Assembly: GCF_007991635.1 (NCBI RefSeq)
Contig: NZ_BJYS01000004.1
Location: 159,404-223,403 of the forward strand
Length of the DNA: 64,000 bases
Source of the DNA: Adhaeribacter aerolatus
Lineage (GTDB): Bacteria; Bacteroidota; Bacteroidia; Cytophagales; Hymenobacteraceae
Direction: 5' to 3'
The number at the start of each line of letters is the position of its first letter. The first letter of the stretch is position 1. The notes beneath the pieces were generated by a model. The model did not search any database, was not told the origin of the DNA, and was given only the letters and a program-made list of their open reading frames with translations. Shown here one piece after another: positions 8,912-19,843 of this stretch. A program made the translations under genes and the position numbers.

Positions 8912-10672
8912 TTACCATCCGTTATTTTGGGTTAAAGCCTTAAACTTTAGAATTTCGCTGTAGGGAACTGGTCCATAATTCATGTATTCACTATACACCC
9001 TGTCCTCCACATTTATCGTCTCATGATTTCCGCCTGAAATCTGTATTCCGCGAGCCGGTTCATTCGTATTTAACTTCCAGCGGCGTAAATCCCAAAAGCG
9101 GAAACCCTCGAAACAAAGCTCTAAACGGCGCTCATTTCTGATTAACTCCCGCATCGTTTCTTTATTAGACCTGACAGATTCGAGATAATTATCTGGTTGC
9201 CTGATACCCGCCCGTTTGCGGATAGCGGCCATAACATCATAAGCCGAGAAACCGAACGCACCGGTACCAGCAGGGCCCCAGGCTTCATTAGCCGCTTCGG
9301 CATAGGCCAGGTATATTTCGGTATAGCGGATGCGGGGCTGATAATGTCTTTGGTTGGTGGTTGACTGGGGATTAAGGTTAACATCCTGCCGGAGTAATTT
9401 TCTTAAATAATAACCGGTGCGGGTAGAGGTTTCTACTTTCCTTAACCCATCATTGGTCGGGCTATCGGCGGCCGAATTAATTACGGTATTACTTACGCCT
9501 GCCGTACCGCCGTTTACTACAATATAGCGGGTTAAACGGGGGTCGCGGTTAGTGTAAGGTGCCGACGGGTTAAAATTGCTGGATGGATGCGCGATTGGAT
9601 ACCCGTTGTTCATCGGAAACGAGTTAACCAGGTTTTGCGTAGGATTCAGCCGCCCGCTACCAAACAGGGTTGGCGGAAAATGTTGGCGTTCAAGGCCATT
9701 ACTTTCACTAACATCAGCTCGCCAAAGTATCTCCCGCGGGCTAACGCCCGAGCCCAGGGCGGCGATTTCAGACCGGTTATCGTACCAGGTGCCGCCATTC
9801 GGATCCAGCCCGTTTACTCCTCCATTCAGGGTTATTACTTCGCCAGCATAATTTGCGGCATCGGCCCAGGTAGTAGTGTTGCCGGTATTGTACGCGGGGC
9901 TGGCTGCTAAAAGGGCTACCTGAGCTCTTATGGCCTTGGCAATCCGGGCGGTCATCCGCAATTTGGCATATTCCCCAAATACGCGATCATAGTTACTTAC
10001 TACATCGGTTTCACTACCCGTACGGTACTTTTCCGGAACCTGAGAAATGTTGGTAACCAAATTATAATCCAAGGGCAGCAGTTCTTCGGCATTTTTAAGA
10101 TCGCTGTAGATTTGTTTCATGCAATCTTCAAATGTATTCCGGGGTTTATTAAAATCAGATTTAGCATCTTCCGGTTCCAGCACGATGGGCACTCCTAACA
10201 ATTCTCCGTTAGACCAACCGGCATGGTTCAGCAATAAATGATACATGAAAAGTGCCCGCAGCCCATACGCCTCACCTTTCATCCGGTCTCTAAACATCAG
10301 GCTTACCTCCGGATTATTGGCCCACTTCACTTGATCCACTTCCTTCAGCATAATATTCAGGTACTGAATAGCTGCTTTTGAATTTTGCCACTGACTAAAG
10401 GGATCCATATTGGCGGCCCATTGGCCGGTAGCTGCTCGCCGGAAATTATTGTTTACATCGTTACTTACCGCATCATCGGTAGCCACATCATTAAAGGTAT
10501 AGCCATTCGTCGGGATACGGGCATACCCATTCAGCAATATTCCTTGGGCAAACAGTGGTTCGCCGTACATGGCATCTAAGTCCCGAATATTCTGGTTTGC
10601 CGGTTCAAACAAATCGTCGCAGCTGCTAAATAGTAAGGTTACCGACAAAAAGAATAGTAATTTCTTTCTCAT
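8912..10672 (-). CDS. xusD: SusD/RagB-family xylan-oligosaccharide-binding lipoprotein (XusD)
   Basis: 586 aa. The lipobox is LFSSC (Cys18), giving a surface lipoprotein. The SusD N-terminal helical domain is followed by the RagB/SusD C-terminal domain with the family signature LAYAEAANEA, then AIRKRAGI, then RNERRLELCFEGFRFWDLRRW. It should cap the adjacent SusC partner (10692-13619) and deliver oligosaccharides. The gene starts 19 bp after the xusC stop, which supports pairing with it. Confidence 0.93.
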   Translation of the reverse strand: MRKKLLFFLSVTLLFSSCDDLFEPANQNIRDLDAMYGEPLFAQGILLNGYARIPTNGYTFNDVATDDAVSNDVNNNFRRAATGQWAANMDPFSQWQNSKAAIQYLNIMLKEVDQVKWANNPEVSLMFRDRMKGEAYGLRALFMYHLLLNHAGWSNGELLGVPIVLEPEDAKSDFNKPRNTFEDCMKQIYSDLKNAEELLPLDYNLVTNISQVPEKYRTGSETDVVSNYDRVFGEYAKLRMTARIAKAIRAQVALLAASPAYNTGNTTTWADAANYAGEVITLNGGVNGLDPNGGTWYDNRSEIAALGSGVSPREILWRADVSESNGLERQHFPPTLFGSGRLNPTQNLVNSFPMNNGYPIAHPSSNFNPSAPYTNRDPRLTRYIVVNGGTAGVSNTVINSAADSPTNDGLRKVETSTRTGYYLRKLLRQDVNLNPQSTTNQRHYQPRIRYTEIYLAYAEAANEAWGPAGTGAFGFSAYDVMAAIRKRAGIRQPDNYLESVRSNKETMRELIRNERRLELCFEGFRFWDLRRWKLNTNEPARGIQISGGNHETINVEDRVYSEYMNYGPVPYSEILKFKALTQNNGW

Positions 10673-10691
10673 ACTTTTATATTATTACTAA

Positions 10692-13619
10692 TTAAAATAA
10701 CGCTTTAACGCCTACATTATAAAAGCGTGATTGAGGCGCACTACCAACATTCATCTCCATAATTTCCCGCTCCTTGGCCACCGTAAGTAAATTAAAGCCA
10801 TTCACGTAAATCCCCATTTCCTGAATAAATGATTTCCCAAATAGGTTTTGCGGCAAATCATACGAGATTTGAATTTTTGCCAAATCAAACCGGTTGTTTT
10901 TATACATCCAGAAATCAGAACTTCTGAAATTATTATCGGCACTTAAGGTTGTTAACCGCGGATAGGTGGCAGTATTTTTGGTTTCTTCCGTCCATCGGTT
11001 ACGGGCTACCTCCGAATACTTACTTTCTCCGGCTACCCGGAAGTAAGAACTGTTTTTCATACCATTTGCGCCGTAACGACTCAGGCCTAAGGCAAAAAAG
11101 GTAAAGTTTTGCCACTTAGCGGTTAGGTTGAGGCCCATGGTAAGCGGAGAACCGTACATGCCGTTTCTTCCCAGGTAAACCTCGTCTTGCGCATTAATAA
11201 GACCATCGCCGTTTTGATCCAGGTATTTAATATCACCTGGTTTTACCTGACCGAAAGTCTGGGTAGGGGCATTATTTATATCATCCTGGCTCATGAAGAA
11301 CCCATCACTCTTTAACCCCCAAATAGCATCCAGCGGCCTTCCTGCTCTATTCTGATAATCGTCTTCGTACATTTCGGCACGCTTCAGCGCTTTGGTTTCG
11401 TAGTAGGTTCCTACCAATCCTAAAGTCCAGGCTACCCGCCCAATATTTTTGTTCAGATTTAAATTAAAATCAAAGCCTAGGCGCTGATCATCGTTGTAGT
11501 TTACATAGGGAATAAAGGAAGCATTAGGAAAACCGGTAGAAAAGTAAGTTGGATATAAAACAGAGGCCTGCACCACATTACCCGTTACTTTGTTAGCAAA
11601 AACCGAACCTTCAAACGTGAGCAAATTTTTAAATAAAGATGCTTTAATACCCACGTTTACCTCATCTCGTTTGGCAAAAGTAAGATTAGGATTTTCGCCT
11701 CTTCTGGAATCGGTAGTTCTGTTAAGAACCCCGTCCCGCCAACTGTACCAAGCCCCGTCGGTTTGGGTGTAAATACTGGTATATAAATAATAATCCGGAA
11801 TATTCAGGTCGGTATGCAATCTGCCGGCCGATACCGAAAGTTTTAGGTTATCTACTACAGATGAATTCTGCAGGAAATTCTCCTCACTCAGGCGCCAGCC
11901 CAGCGACACGGTGGGAGAAAAAGCCTGTCGGTTAGCTTCTGGCAATCTGGCAGAATGTACCACTGCCCCATTAAAATCGGCATAATATTTATTCTGAAAA
12001 TTGTAGCCCAGGTGTAGCCCCAGGTTTGCATTACTGATTTTGTGATAAGCGCCCGAATTAGATTGCTGGTAACCGTTGGCTAATAGCAATGCAGAAAAAT
12101 TATGCTTATTATTTATTGAATTCTGGTAATTTAATTGGCCCGATAATGCCAGGGTTTGCCGGTACGTAGAACCCGAAATATTTAAATTTCCGGATCTGAT
12201 ATCGGTACCATATTGGGTTAAGCTGGAAATCTGGTCGGTACCGGCATAATTATTCCAGGCAGCCTCAAATACCGCATAATTATTATTAAACGATTGGGTA
12301 TAGGTAGTGGCGTAATCAACCCCAAAAGTAGATTCAAAAGTTAATCCGCGCAGCACATGGTTTAAATTGGCTCCTACCCCCGTGTTAAACTGAAACTGAC
12401 GGCTGGTAACCTGGGAGTTACCGCCGGCGTAAATGGCGGCAAACGGATTGGTTTGATCTAGTTGGGTACCTCCCAGAATATATTGACCATTTATCAGGTT
12501 TTTGGTATTATTTATTTTCTGCCACGAAGCTTCATCACTTTCCTCAATAAAGCTTACCGGAATGAGGGGAGCAAACCGGTTTGGGCGGAGCGTGGCGGCA
12601 TTTTGCCAATAATCGGTGTTTACGCCCCGCTGGTTATTGTAAATAGCGGCGGCATCAACTTTGGCGTAAATATTTTCATTTATCGTAACATCTACATTTC
12701 CGCGCACATTTAACCGGTCGGATGTATTATTGTTTTTTGCCTCACCAAAGTTTAACAAAGAGCCGGCTGAATTATACCCAATGTTGGTGTAATAGCGGGC
12801 CAGCTTGTTACCTCCGGAAATCTCTACGGTACCATCATACCGATTATAGGTTTTTTTCAAATATTCGGATGAATAATAATCTACATTCGGATACCGGTAA
12901 GGATTTAACCCGGCAGCATGGTTATAAATGGCCGCATCGGAATATAAATTGCCTAAACCATCGTTCCGGCGGGCTTCATTATAAAGCGTCATGTATTCGG
13001 CTGAACCCAGGTACTTGGGAACGCTTTTAGGAACAAATATTCCCGCATTTACCCGGGCTTTGATTTTCAGGTCCTGGGCCTCTCCTCTTTTGGTAGTAAT
13101 AAATATTACCCCTTTAGCAGCCCGGCTGCCGTAAAGCGCTACCGCCGAAACACCTTTCAGAAAAGTTATTTGTTCTATTTCGGTTGGCATTACGCTACCA
13201 GGTTCACGCGGTATGCCGTCTACCAACACTAAATTACCATCCATGCCCCAAATATTGCCATGATAACCATTGGCCAAACCCTCCATGTTCTCCAAGGCAT
13301 TAATGGAATAGTTTCTTTCCAGCATTTCCGCTACGTTAACAGCCGTAACATCTCCCGGTAAATTTCTTTTATCTACTTTCCGAAACGCTACTTGTACCGG
13401 AATTAAATCTTTATTTAAATCCGTGGTAATTAAAGAATCCGAAACTATCTTTTTGCTACTTTCCTGCTTCTTGCTGGCTACAACCTGGGCCCGGGGCTTT
13501 TTTTCAGCATTCCGGGCAATGGCCTTTGCAGAAACCATACTGGTTGTCTGGGCATTCAGTACCACGGGCACCACCGTGATTAGAGCGCCTAATACTATTT
13601 TTTTATATATGTATTTCAT
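10692..13619 (-). CDS. xusC: SusC/RagA-family TonB-dependent transporter (XusC), without the N-terminal carboxypeptidase-like domain
   Basis: 975 aa. A signal peptide (1-23, PVVLNAQ) is followed by a Lys-rich linker. The plug region includes NLVLVDGIPR, FLKGVSAVALYGSRAAKG and VIFITTKRG, and the rest is a 22-strand-type barrel ending in an aromatic residue (VGVKALF). Unlike xusA, no carboxypeptidase-like regulatory domain is visible between the signal and the plug, and no clear TonB box was found. It probably imports a second size class or type of xylo-oligosaccharide. The gap to xusB is 47 bp. Confidence 0.92.
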   Translation of the reverse strand: MKYIYKKIVLGALITVVPVVLNAQTTSMVSAKAIARNAEKKPRAQVVASKKQESSKKIVSDSLITTDLNKDLIPVQVAFRKVDKRNLPGDVTAVNVAEMLERNYSINALENMEGLANGYHGNIWGMDGNLVLVDGIPREPGSVMPTEIEQITFLKGVSAVALYGSRAAKGVIFITTKRGEAQDLKIKARVNAGIFVPKSVPKYLGSAEYMTLYNEARRNDGLGNLYSDAAIYNHAAGLNPYRYPNVDYYSSEYLKKTYNRYDGTVEISGGNKLARYYTNIGYNSAGSLLNFGEAKNNNTSDRLNVRGNVDVTINENIYAKVDAAAIYNNQRGVNTDYWQNAATLRPNRFAPLIPVSFIEESDEASWQKINNTKNLINGQYILGGTQLDQTNPFAAIYAGGNSQVTSRQFQFNTGVGANLNHVLRGLTFESTFGVDYATTYTQSFNNNYAVFEAAWNNYAGTDQISSLTQYGTDIRSGNLNISGSTYRQTLALSGQLNYQNSINNKHNFSALLLANGYQQSNSGAYHKISNANLGLHLGYNFQNKYYADFNGAVVHSARLPEANRQAFSPTVSLGWRLSEENFLQNSSVVDNLKLSVSAGRLHTDLNIPDYYLYTSIYTQTDGAWYSWRDGVLNRTTDSRRGENPNLTFAKRDEVNVGIKASLFKNLLTFEGSVFANKVTGNVVQASVLYPTYFSTGFPNASFIPYVNYNDDQRLGFDFNLNLNKNIGRVAWTLGLVGTYYETKALKRAEMYEDDYQNRAGRPLDAIWGLKSDGFFMSQDDINNAPTQTFGQVKPGDIKYLDQNGDGLINAQDEVYLGRNGMYGSPLTMGLNLTAKWQNFTFFALGLSRYGANGMKNSSYFRVAGESKYSEVARNRWTEETKNTATYPRLTTLSADNNFRSSDFWMYKNNRFDLAKIQISYDLPQNLFGKSFIQEMGIYVNGFNLLTVAKEREIMEMNVGSAPQSRFYNVGVKALF

Positions 13620-13666
13620 TAATTCAGTTCAGTTTTAAACTTTATAGGATGGGATTAAAGTTGGTT

Positions 13667-15565
13667 TTACCAACCTGGGTTCTGGCTAAATTCCAGGTAC
13701 ATGTTTACATCCGCATTTTTCAGGGGTAACCAATAGTGCTTTTCCGTAAACCGGCGTTCTAATATTACCACTTCCCGCAGGTTGGCTACCCGGTTTTGCT
13801 TAGGATCGGTAGTATTAAAAGTACCTACCCGGTCAAATTCTATTGATTTTTTGAGGGTATAAGGGCTTTGGATTAGCAGCAGCCACCGGCGTAAGTCATT
13901 AAACCGGTGCCCTTCAAAAGAGAGCTCTACCGCGCGTTCTCTTCTTAGTTCCTCCATAAAGGCCTCTAAAGAGCCTTGATACTTAGCCGCAATACGTCCA
14001 ACTCCAGCCCGGTCACGGATTACATTTAAAGCCTCTACCGCGTTTTTAGTAAAACTGGAAGATTTACCGGTCGGGTCGTTAAAACCTTGAGCCGCTGCTT
14101 CGGCATACATAATATATATATCGGCCAAGCGCATGTAAGGAATTTTAATGTGTAAGCTGTTACCGTAATCAAATCCACCATCGTACCGGTTAGCCTTCAG
14201 GGGAATAAATTTGTAATTCAAATACCCGGTGCGGCTACCCGAATTCACGTTCCGGTAATTACCGCTGGTGAACAGGTTGGCATAGCGAATACTCTGATCT
14301 ACGTTGGCCGGCAAGCTGCCCTGCACTACTTTAACCCCATCGTATACAATATCATTATAGAAACGTGGGTCACGGCCTCGCCAAGGATATTCCGGATCAT
14401 AACCCGACTCTGCGTCTGGTTTGGTAATATCCGGAATGGGTAATCCGTTGGCCATGCCATAATTATTTACATAATTAGAAGTAGGCAAAAATTTGACTGT
14501 TTCATCGGTTAAATGCGGAGATGGCTGGTATTGTTTAGAAGTGTTCCAGTTGGAGTTGTTTGCCCCCCAGGTAGGAGCCCGGAAGATAGCTTCGGTACTG
14601 CCCGGCATTAACCAGTTTTGGCCTTGCGTGTAAAAGTTACTGGAATAATTAGCAAAAGGAACCAGGGCATACTGCGTTTGGCCACTTTCTACCAAAGTCA
14701 ATAATTCGCCAAATGCTTCAGCGGCTTTTTTGCTAAGTTCCTGGTTATAAGTAATACTTCCGGTTGATACTTTATTCATTAAGGGGCTGCCGGCCCAGAG
14801 ATAATTTTTGCCCAGGTAGCCCAAAGCCATTATTTTATTAATGCGCAAGGAGTTTTTACCCAGGGTTCTTCTGCCGGCTGTGGTATTGTCCCAGTTAATG
14901 GGCAATAAATCGGCTGCTTCTCTAAAATCCTGAGCTGCTCTTTCGGCAGATTCGTGATAACTTAACCGGGGTAATCGTAACGGCTGGTCGGAAGGAAGTA
15001 CCTTATCTATATAAGGCAGTCCGCCAAAGTACTGCATAAACTGAAAATGGAACCAGGCCCGGAAGAAAAGCAATTGACCTTTAATCAGTTTTTTCTCTTC
15101 CTCTGTGGCATCCGTCATTTTATCCAGATTTTCCAGGCCCATATTGGCTTTCCGGATGCCGTACCAGCCTAAGGGCCATAATCTTTTTTGCATCCGGTCG
15201 GTTGATCCCGGATTGGCAGCCGCTCCATTACCATCCATCCAGCCAGCGCCCCAGCCGTCAAACTGTTGCTGCCAGCCCCAAAAATCGCCGTTATCAATTT
15301 TAATTATATAGTGAAAAGTTTGCGCCGTGGATTGTATTTCGTCCTCGCCCCAGTTCCACGAATTTGTCCAGTAGGCATTGGTAAAATCCGGAACGCAATG
15401 GTAAAGCTCTTCGGTAAAGCCTTGAAAGTTAACAAAGTTCCTAAAAGCATCCTCCGGCGATACTACCGATTCAGGGGTTCTTTCCAGGTAATCTTCGCAA
15501 GCGGATAATAAAATTAAACTCAATGCAAGGCAACCCTTACAAATTATATTTATAATTTTTTTCAT
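13667..15565 (-). CDS. xusB: SusD/RagB-family lipoprotein (XusB)
   Basis: 632 aa. The lipobox is LLSAC (Cys23). SusD signatures include FFRAWFHFQFMQYFGGLPY in the helical N-terminal half, RLADIYIMYAEAAAQG, LNVIRDRAGVG and RRERAVELSFEGHRFNDLRRW. It starts 11 bp downstream of xusA and should form the outer-membrane SusCD complex with it. The sequence differs clearly from xusD, so the two pairs are old paralogues rather than a recent duplication. Confidence 0.93.
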   Translation of the reverse strand: MKKIINIICKGCLALSLILLSACEDYLERTPESVVSPEDAFRNFVNFQGFTEELYHCVPDFTNAYWTNSWNWGEDEIQSTAQTFHYIIKIDNGDFWGWQQQFDGWGAGWMDGNGAAANPGSTDRMQKRLWPLGWYGIRKANMGLENLDKMTDATEEEKKLIKGQLLFFRAWFHFQFMQYFGGLPYIDKVLPSDQPLRLPRLSYHESAERAAQDFREAADLLPINWDNTTAGRRTLGKNSLRINKIMALGYLGKNYLWAGSPLMNKVSTGSITYNQELSKKAAEAFGELLTLVESGQTQYALVPFANYSSNFYTQGQNWLMPGSTEAIFRAPTWGANNSNWNTSKQYQPSPHLTDETVKFLPTSNYVNNYGMANGLPIPDITKPDAESGYDPEYPWRGRDPRFYNDIVYDGVKVVQGSLPANVDQSIRYANLFTSGNYRNVNSGSRTGYLNYKFIPLKANRYDGGFDYGNSLHIKIPYMRLADIYIMYAEAAAQGFNDPTGKSSSFTKNAVEALNVIRDRAGVGRIAAKYQGSLEAFMEELRRERAVELSFEGHRFNDLRRWLLLIQSPYTLKKSIEFDRVGTFNTTDPKQNRVANLREVVILERRFTEKHYWLPLKNADVNMYLEFSQNPGW

Positions 15566-15576
15566 GAGAATTCAGC

Positions 15577-18500
15577 TTAAAAAGTAATATTAGCCCCGAT
15601 GTTGTACCTTTTTACCGTAGGGTAAGCTCCTTGGGAGGCCCAGCCGGTACCCGCAAAATTAGATTCCCGGTCATCCGGCATTTTGGTCCATAACAGCAGG
15701 TTATTTCCGTTCACAAAAAGCCGAATATTATTCAGTCCGAATCTTTTTAAAGATTTAGATTCTAAGGTGTAAGCCAGCTCGGCATTTTTCAGACGGATAT
15801 AAGAACCATCATAAAAATATTGACTGCCCCGGTAATATTCGGCGGGCGTGGTTAGCCAACGCGGCATTGGAGTATCGGCATTGGGATTATCTTTCGACCA
15901 GATACTGCCTTGCTCATACACCACATTGTTTTGAGAACCCAAACTGTTAAACACTACCTGGCGGGTTACATTATTTACGCCGTAGAATTGCACAAAGCCG
16001 CTAAACCCTTTCCAGTCTAAGCCCACCGTAGTATTATAGGTGTTTTGCGGATTTCCGGAATATTCGAAAGGAACATTATCGCGGGAGTCAATTACCCCGT
16101 CGCCGTTATAATCAATGAGGTGGTAATTCCCCGGTATTTTCCAGGCATCATTCTGGTTATGCATGGTACTGGCATACAGTTCATCCCAAGTATTGTAATA
16201 GCCTTGGCTCACATAAGTATAAGCTTGTCCCAATTGCTTGTCTGCTCTTTTCTGATAATCAGGGAGAAGTTCCGGGTCATCGGCAAAAAGCACTTTATTT
16301 ATGGCGTGGGTCATATTGGCATTAGACCATAGGCGGATGCCATTTGCGAAGGAGTGGTTGAAGTTAAGTTCAAATTCATAACCTTTGTTTTTTACTCTTC
16401 CTAAGTTGGCAACCGGAGCCCGTGTTCCGTAATAAGAAGGTACCGCACGGTTATTTCCAGGCAGGAGAATATCGGTACGTTCGTCGTTAAAATAATCTAC
16501 GCTACCTCTTAGCAATCCTTTAAATAATTCAAAGTCGAGACCAATGTTTGCTTTGGTTACCACTTCCCAATGCACATCCGGGTTTCCAACCGTAGATTCC
16601 CGGTACCAAGTATAAGGGCTATTCTCGCCACCCTCACCCACTACACCAAACCGTCCCGCGCCGCCATATGCCCAATTAGACATGAAAATGAATCGCTCAT
16701 TAATATTGTCATCTCCGATTTGCCCGTAGTTACCTCTGATTTTCAGATAGTTCAGAAAGGTGATTGGTTTCATAAAGTTTTCTTCGGAGAGCATCCAACC
16801 AAGGCCGGCCGATTGAAAGAAGGCAAAACGGTTTTCCTTATTGAATTTTTCTGAACCGGTATAAGCCCCGTTGTATTCCAGCATGTATTTGCCGGCATAA
16901 TTGTAAGTAGCCCGGTACACCCAGTCTTCCCGAACCCGGGGAATTTCACTTCCGGTAGCAGTTTCATTGCGGTTAACCAGACCCAGGGTGGTAATATTAT
17001 GCTTTTGCCCCAGGGTAACGCCATAGTTTAATTGTGCCTGGTAAAAAAGCCGGCGAGCCGTAGCACCATTATCAATTGCTCCCGGAGCGGTGGTCCAGGC
17101 TACTGCTTCCTGAAAATCAAACCGGTTACTGGTATCAAATGCCTGCCGGTATACTTCCTGGCCGGTTTCCGGATAAATGTATTTTTCCTGGGCGGTGTTG
17201 TTAGCATCATTAATACCTCTTCCGGTTTCTACAAATACATTATCAAAAGCAATGGTGCCGGCAAATTTCAGGCCTTTAACCAACTTGTCTAATTTCTGTT
17301 CCAGGGTAAAATCAGTATTCAGGCGGGTATTGGTTATATATTCAATACCACTAATTCCCACGGTCCGCATCGAATTTTCGGCTCTACTGATCAAAGGTGC
17401 ATAATACCCCCACGAACCATCTGAATATTGCGGATAAAAGGCATCCGGGGCATTACTGTAGGCAGCAGCCCACATATAAAATTCGTTAGCCCTGGCCATT
17501 GGTTTTTTTGACACCCCGTACGAACCGGAAAGGTTGCTTTTTAAAACCGTGGTAGGCGTTAACTGAAAATCCAGGTTACTTCGCACGTTCATGCGGTTAA
17601 AACCATAACCACCTTCGTACCCGCGGTGATTGTCATACACCCTGAAAAGGTCTTTTTCCTGCAGAAAATCGGCACTGGTAAAATACTTTACCAATTTGGT
17701 ACCGCCACTGATATTCAGGCTGGCATTATAAGCCATGGCGTGATCCTTAAATAATTCTTTCTGCCAGTCTATATTCGGATATCTTTCTCTTTCTGCCTGA
17801 TCGGCCGGATTGCGGTATTTTTCAATGATGGCTTGAGGCACATAACTGGTCCAAGCTTCTGGCCGGAGCGACAATTCGTTTTCTATGGCCTGGTTGCGAA
17901 TTTGGTAAGTATCGTAAGCATCCATTTTACCAGGCAATTTAGAAGGCGTTTTTACGGTGGTTTGCACCCTTGCCCGAATTAAAGCTCTACCTTCAACACC
18001 TCTTTTGGTGGTAATCAGAATAACACCGTTTGCTCCGCGTACGCCATATACCGCGGTAGCGGAAGCATCTTTTAATACAGATACTGACTCCACTGAACTA
18101 ATATCCACGCTATTCATGGGCCGTTCAATACCATCCACCAGAATTAGCGGCGAAGAGTTATTCCAGGTACTGCTACCACGAATCAAAATCCTAGGATCTT
18201 CTTCTCCGGGCATACCTGTACTAGAGGTAGTAATTACTCCCGGTACATTACCGGTTAAGGCAGCTCCAATACTTTGTACACCGCCGGCCCGTTCCAACAC
18301 TGCACCTTTGGTTTGCGTAATGGCCGCAATTACACTTTCTTTCTTCTGTTCCCCATAGCCTACTACCACCACTTCTTCCAATGTTTTAACATCGGCTGAA
18401 AGGGTAACATTAATCCGCGTCTGGTTTGTAACAGCTACTTCTTTAGTAACATAGCCTATAAAACTAAAAACCAATATTGCATTCGGGGATGATAGATTTA

Positions 18501-18810
18501 GGGTATAGTTTCCGTTTGTATCGGTAGTGGTGCCAATATTTGTACCTTTTACAAATACGGTTACACCAGGTGCACCCTGATTATCATCACTTAATGTTAC
18601 CTTTCCAGTAATTACTTTATCCTGCCAGGGAGCAGTTTGCTTATCAACCTGAAGCTCCAGTTTTTCAGGTGGAAGGTTGATTTCAGAAGTGCTTTTAGGT
18701 TGAAAATGTGTAACAGATGCCTGTGCTACTCCAACTAAAAAACACTGAACAGAAATTCCTATAAATGCATATTTGACCCTATGCAGGTTTTGTGGTAGAA
18801 ATTTTTTCAT
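15577..18810 (-). CDS. xusA: SusC/RagA-family TonB-dependent transporter (XusA)
   Basis: 1077 aa. The export signal occupies about 1-32. A carboxypeptidase-like regulatory domain lies at about 68-130 (ITGKVTLSDDNQGAPGVTVF, FSFIGYVTKEV), followed by EEVVVVGYGEQKKES, the usual SusC lead-in to the plug. The plug carries ILVDGIERP, VLKDASATAVYGVRGANG and VILITTKRG, and the barrel ends NIGANITF. It imports long xylo-oligosaccharides with XusB using TonB energy. It is the first gene of the six-gene Xus run and faces the divergent regulator across a 1.0-kb spacer, so its promoter should lie there. Confidence 0.94.
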   Translation of the reverse strand: MKKFLPQNLHRVKYAFIGISVQCFLVGVAQASVTHFQPKSTSEINLPPEKLELQVDKQTAPWQDKVITGKVTLSDDNQGAPGVTVFVKGTNIGTTTDTNGNYTLNLSSPNAILVFSFIGYVTKEVAVTNQTRINVTLSADVKTLEEVVVVGYGEQKKESVIAAITQTKGAVLERAGGVQSIGAALTGNVPGVITTSSTGMPGEEDPRILIRGSSTWNNSSPLILVDGIERPMNSVDISSVESVSVLKDASATAVYGVRGANGVILITTKRGVEGRALIRARVQTTVKTPSKLPGKMDAYDTYQIRNQAIENELSLRPEAWTSYVPQAIIEKYRNPADQAERERYPNIDWQKELFKDHAMAYNASLNISGGTKLVKYFTSADFLQEKDLFRVYDNHRGYEGGYGFNRMNVRSNLDFQLTPTTVLKSNLSGSYGVSKKPMARANEFYMWAAAYSNAPDAFYPQYSDGSWGYYAPLISRAENSMRTVGISGIEYITNTRLNTDFTLEQKLDKLVKGLKFAGTIAFDNVFVETGRGINDANNTAQEKYIYPETGQEVYRQAFDTSNRFDFQEAVAWTTAPGAIDNGATARRLFYQAQLNYGVTLGQKHNITTLGLVNRNETATGSEIPRVREDWVYRATYNYAGKYMLEYNGAYTGSEKFNKENRFAFFQSAGLGWMLSEENFMKPITFLNYLKIRGNYGQIGDDNINERFIFMSNWAYGGAGRFGVVGEGGENSPYTWYRESTVGNPDVHWEVVTKANIGLDFELFKGLLRGSVDYFNDERTDILLPGNNRAVPSYYGTRAPVANLGRVKNKGYEFELNFNHSFANGIRLWSNANMTHAINKVLFADDPELLPDYQKRADKQLGQAYTYVSQGYYNTWDELYASTMHNQNDAWKIPGNYHLIDYNGDGVIDSRDNVPFEYSGNPQNTYNTTVGLDWKGFSGFVQFYGVNNVTRQVVFNSLGSQNNVVYEQGSIWSKDNPNADTPMPRWLTTPAEYYRGSQYFYDGSYIRLKNAELAYTLESKSLKRFGLNNIRLFVNGNNLLLWTKMPDDRESNFAGTGWASQGAYPTVKRYNIGANITF

Positions 18811-19843
18811 GTTATAACTGATTGATTTAAACTATTTGAATGGTTCTGTTCTCTGCTTCAACTGATAAATAGAAGTTGAACTTCAAAACGAAGTAAAAAA
18901 ACAGTGCCCAAATATGATTTTGGATATATCCTAACGCTTATTGATTTTCATTAAAAATTTAATTTATCTTAGAAAATATTATTGCTCTTTCAATTATTTC
19001 CATAGCTCATTCGTTGTATCTGCTATGGGCATTAGTTAAGCCTTCAAAATTGGCCTTAATACACCTTTTTGCGGGTCAGCACACCTTTCTTTTGCATAAT
19101 CAACCATTTAATTCTTTGCCTCAAGTGCTGTAAGGAGCGAATAATGGTTACTATTACCTGGTATATCTAAAGCAATGCTTTGGCCAGATCTAGAAAACTA
19201 TTGCTGTTAAGCCTACCTGGAAACTCCTCTAAAATTATTTTTATTCAAAAAGACACTTAATCAAAAAGCCATGGAATAGCCTGGAAATTTTATCAGGATC
19301 AAATGTAAATTATAATTAGCTAAGACCTAAATGGGCGTATTACAAGTGTTTTACACCATGTTACATGCAAACTAGTTATTGTTACATATATTTATTCCCT
19401 TGTAACATATTGGTCAAATTTCAATGTATAAGGAGTTTTCTGTAGCTTAAGGAAAATTGATCCAAAAGAATTTTACCAAATACTCAGCCTTCTTCAGATA
19501 GAACCTTTTAATTGTTAGCTTAACACTTACATTTAAAACCATTAAAAATCAAGCAGGCCTATTGCCGCAATTTTCTAGAATTAACAGTTATTTTTAAATT
19601 CAACAGTAAGGGTTGTACTACTGGTTAGAGGGTCAAAAGATGAAAGGTATAGCAGGTTTAAAATCTTTATCCGACTAAGGTTAATAAACCGGTTCTTGAG
19701 CCAACCTGGAATATGGAACAAGTGCTCCGAACATAGCTTAATATAGAATTGTTATAATCGGGTTAATTGTATAAGTTTATAATCCTGAAAAGGTAAAAAA
19801 GGATTAAGTGTTTGGATATAAACTATTCTGGAAAAAGGGTTAG
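18811..19843. promoter_or_regulatory. 1.0-kb divergent regulatory spacer between xusA and the hybrid regulator
   Basis: No ORF of note. AT-rich, and it must contain the promoters of xusA (minus) and the regulator (plus). A near -7 box for xusA lies at about 18909-18916 (minus strand CATATTTG, one mismatch to TAnnTTTG). A cluster of GTTACA words (19360-19406) may be an operator. The length is large for a bacterial spacer, so a small RNA or a lost gene is possible but not visible. Confidence 0.55.
19360..19408. promoter_or_regulatory. Candidate operator: repeated GTTACAT words
   Basis: GTTACAT occurs at 19360-19366 and again at 19381-19387, a 21-bp period (two helical turns). An inverted copy, TGTAAC, follows at 19401-19406. 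Phased direct repeats are typical of AraC-family binding, which is the output domain of the adjacent regulator. The role is inference. Confidence 0.3.
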
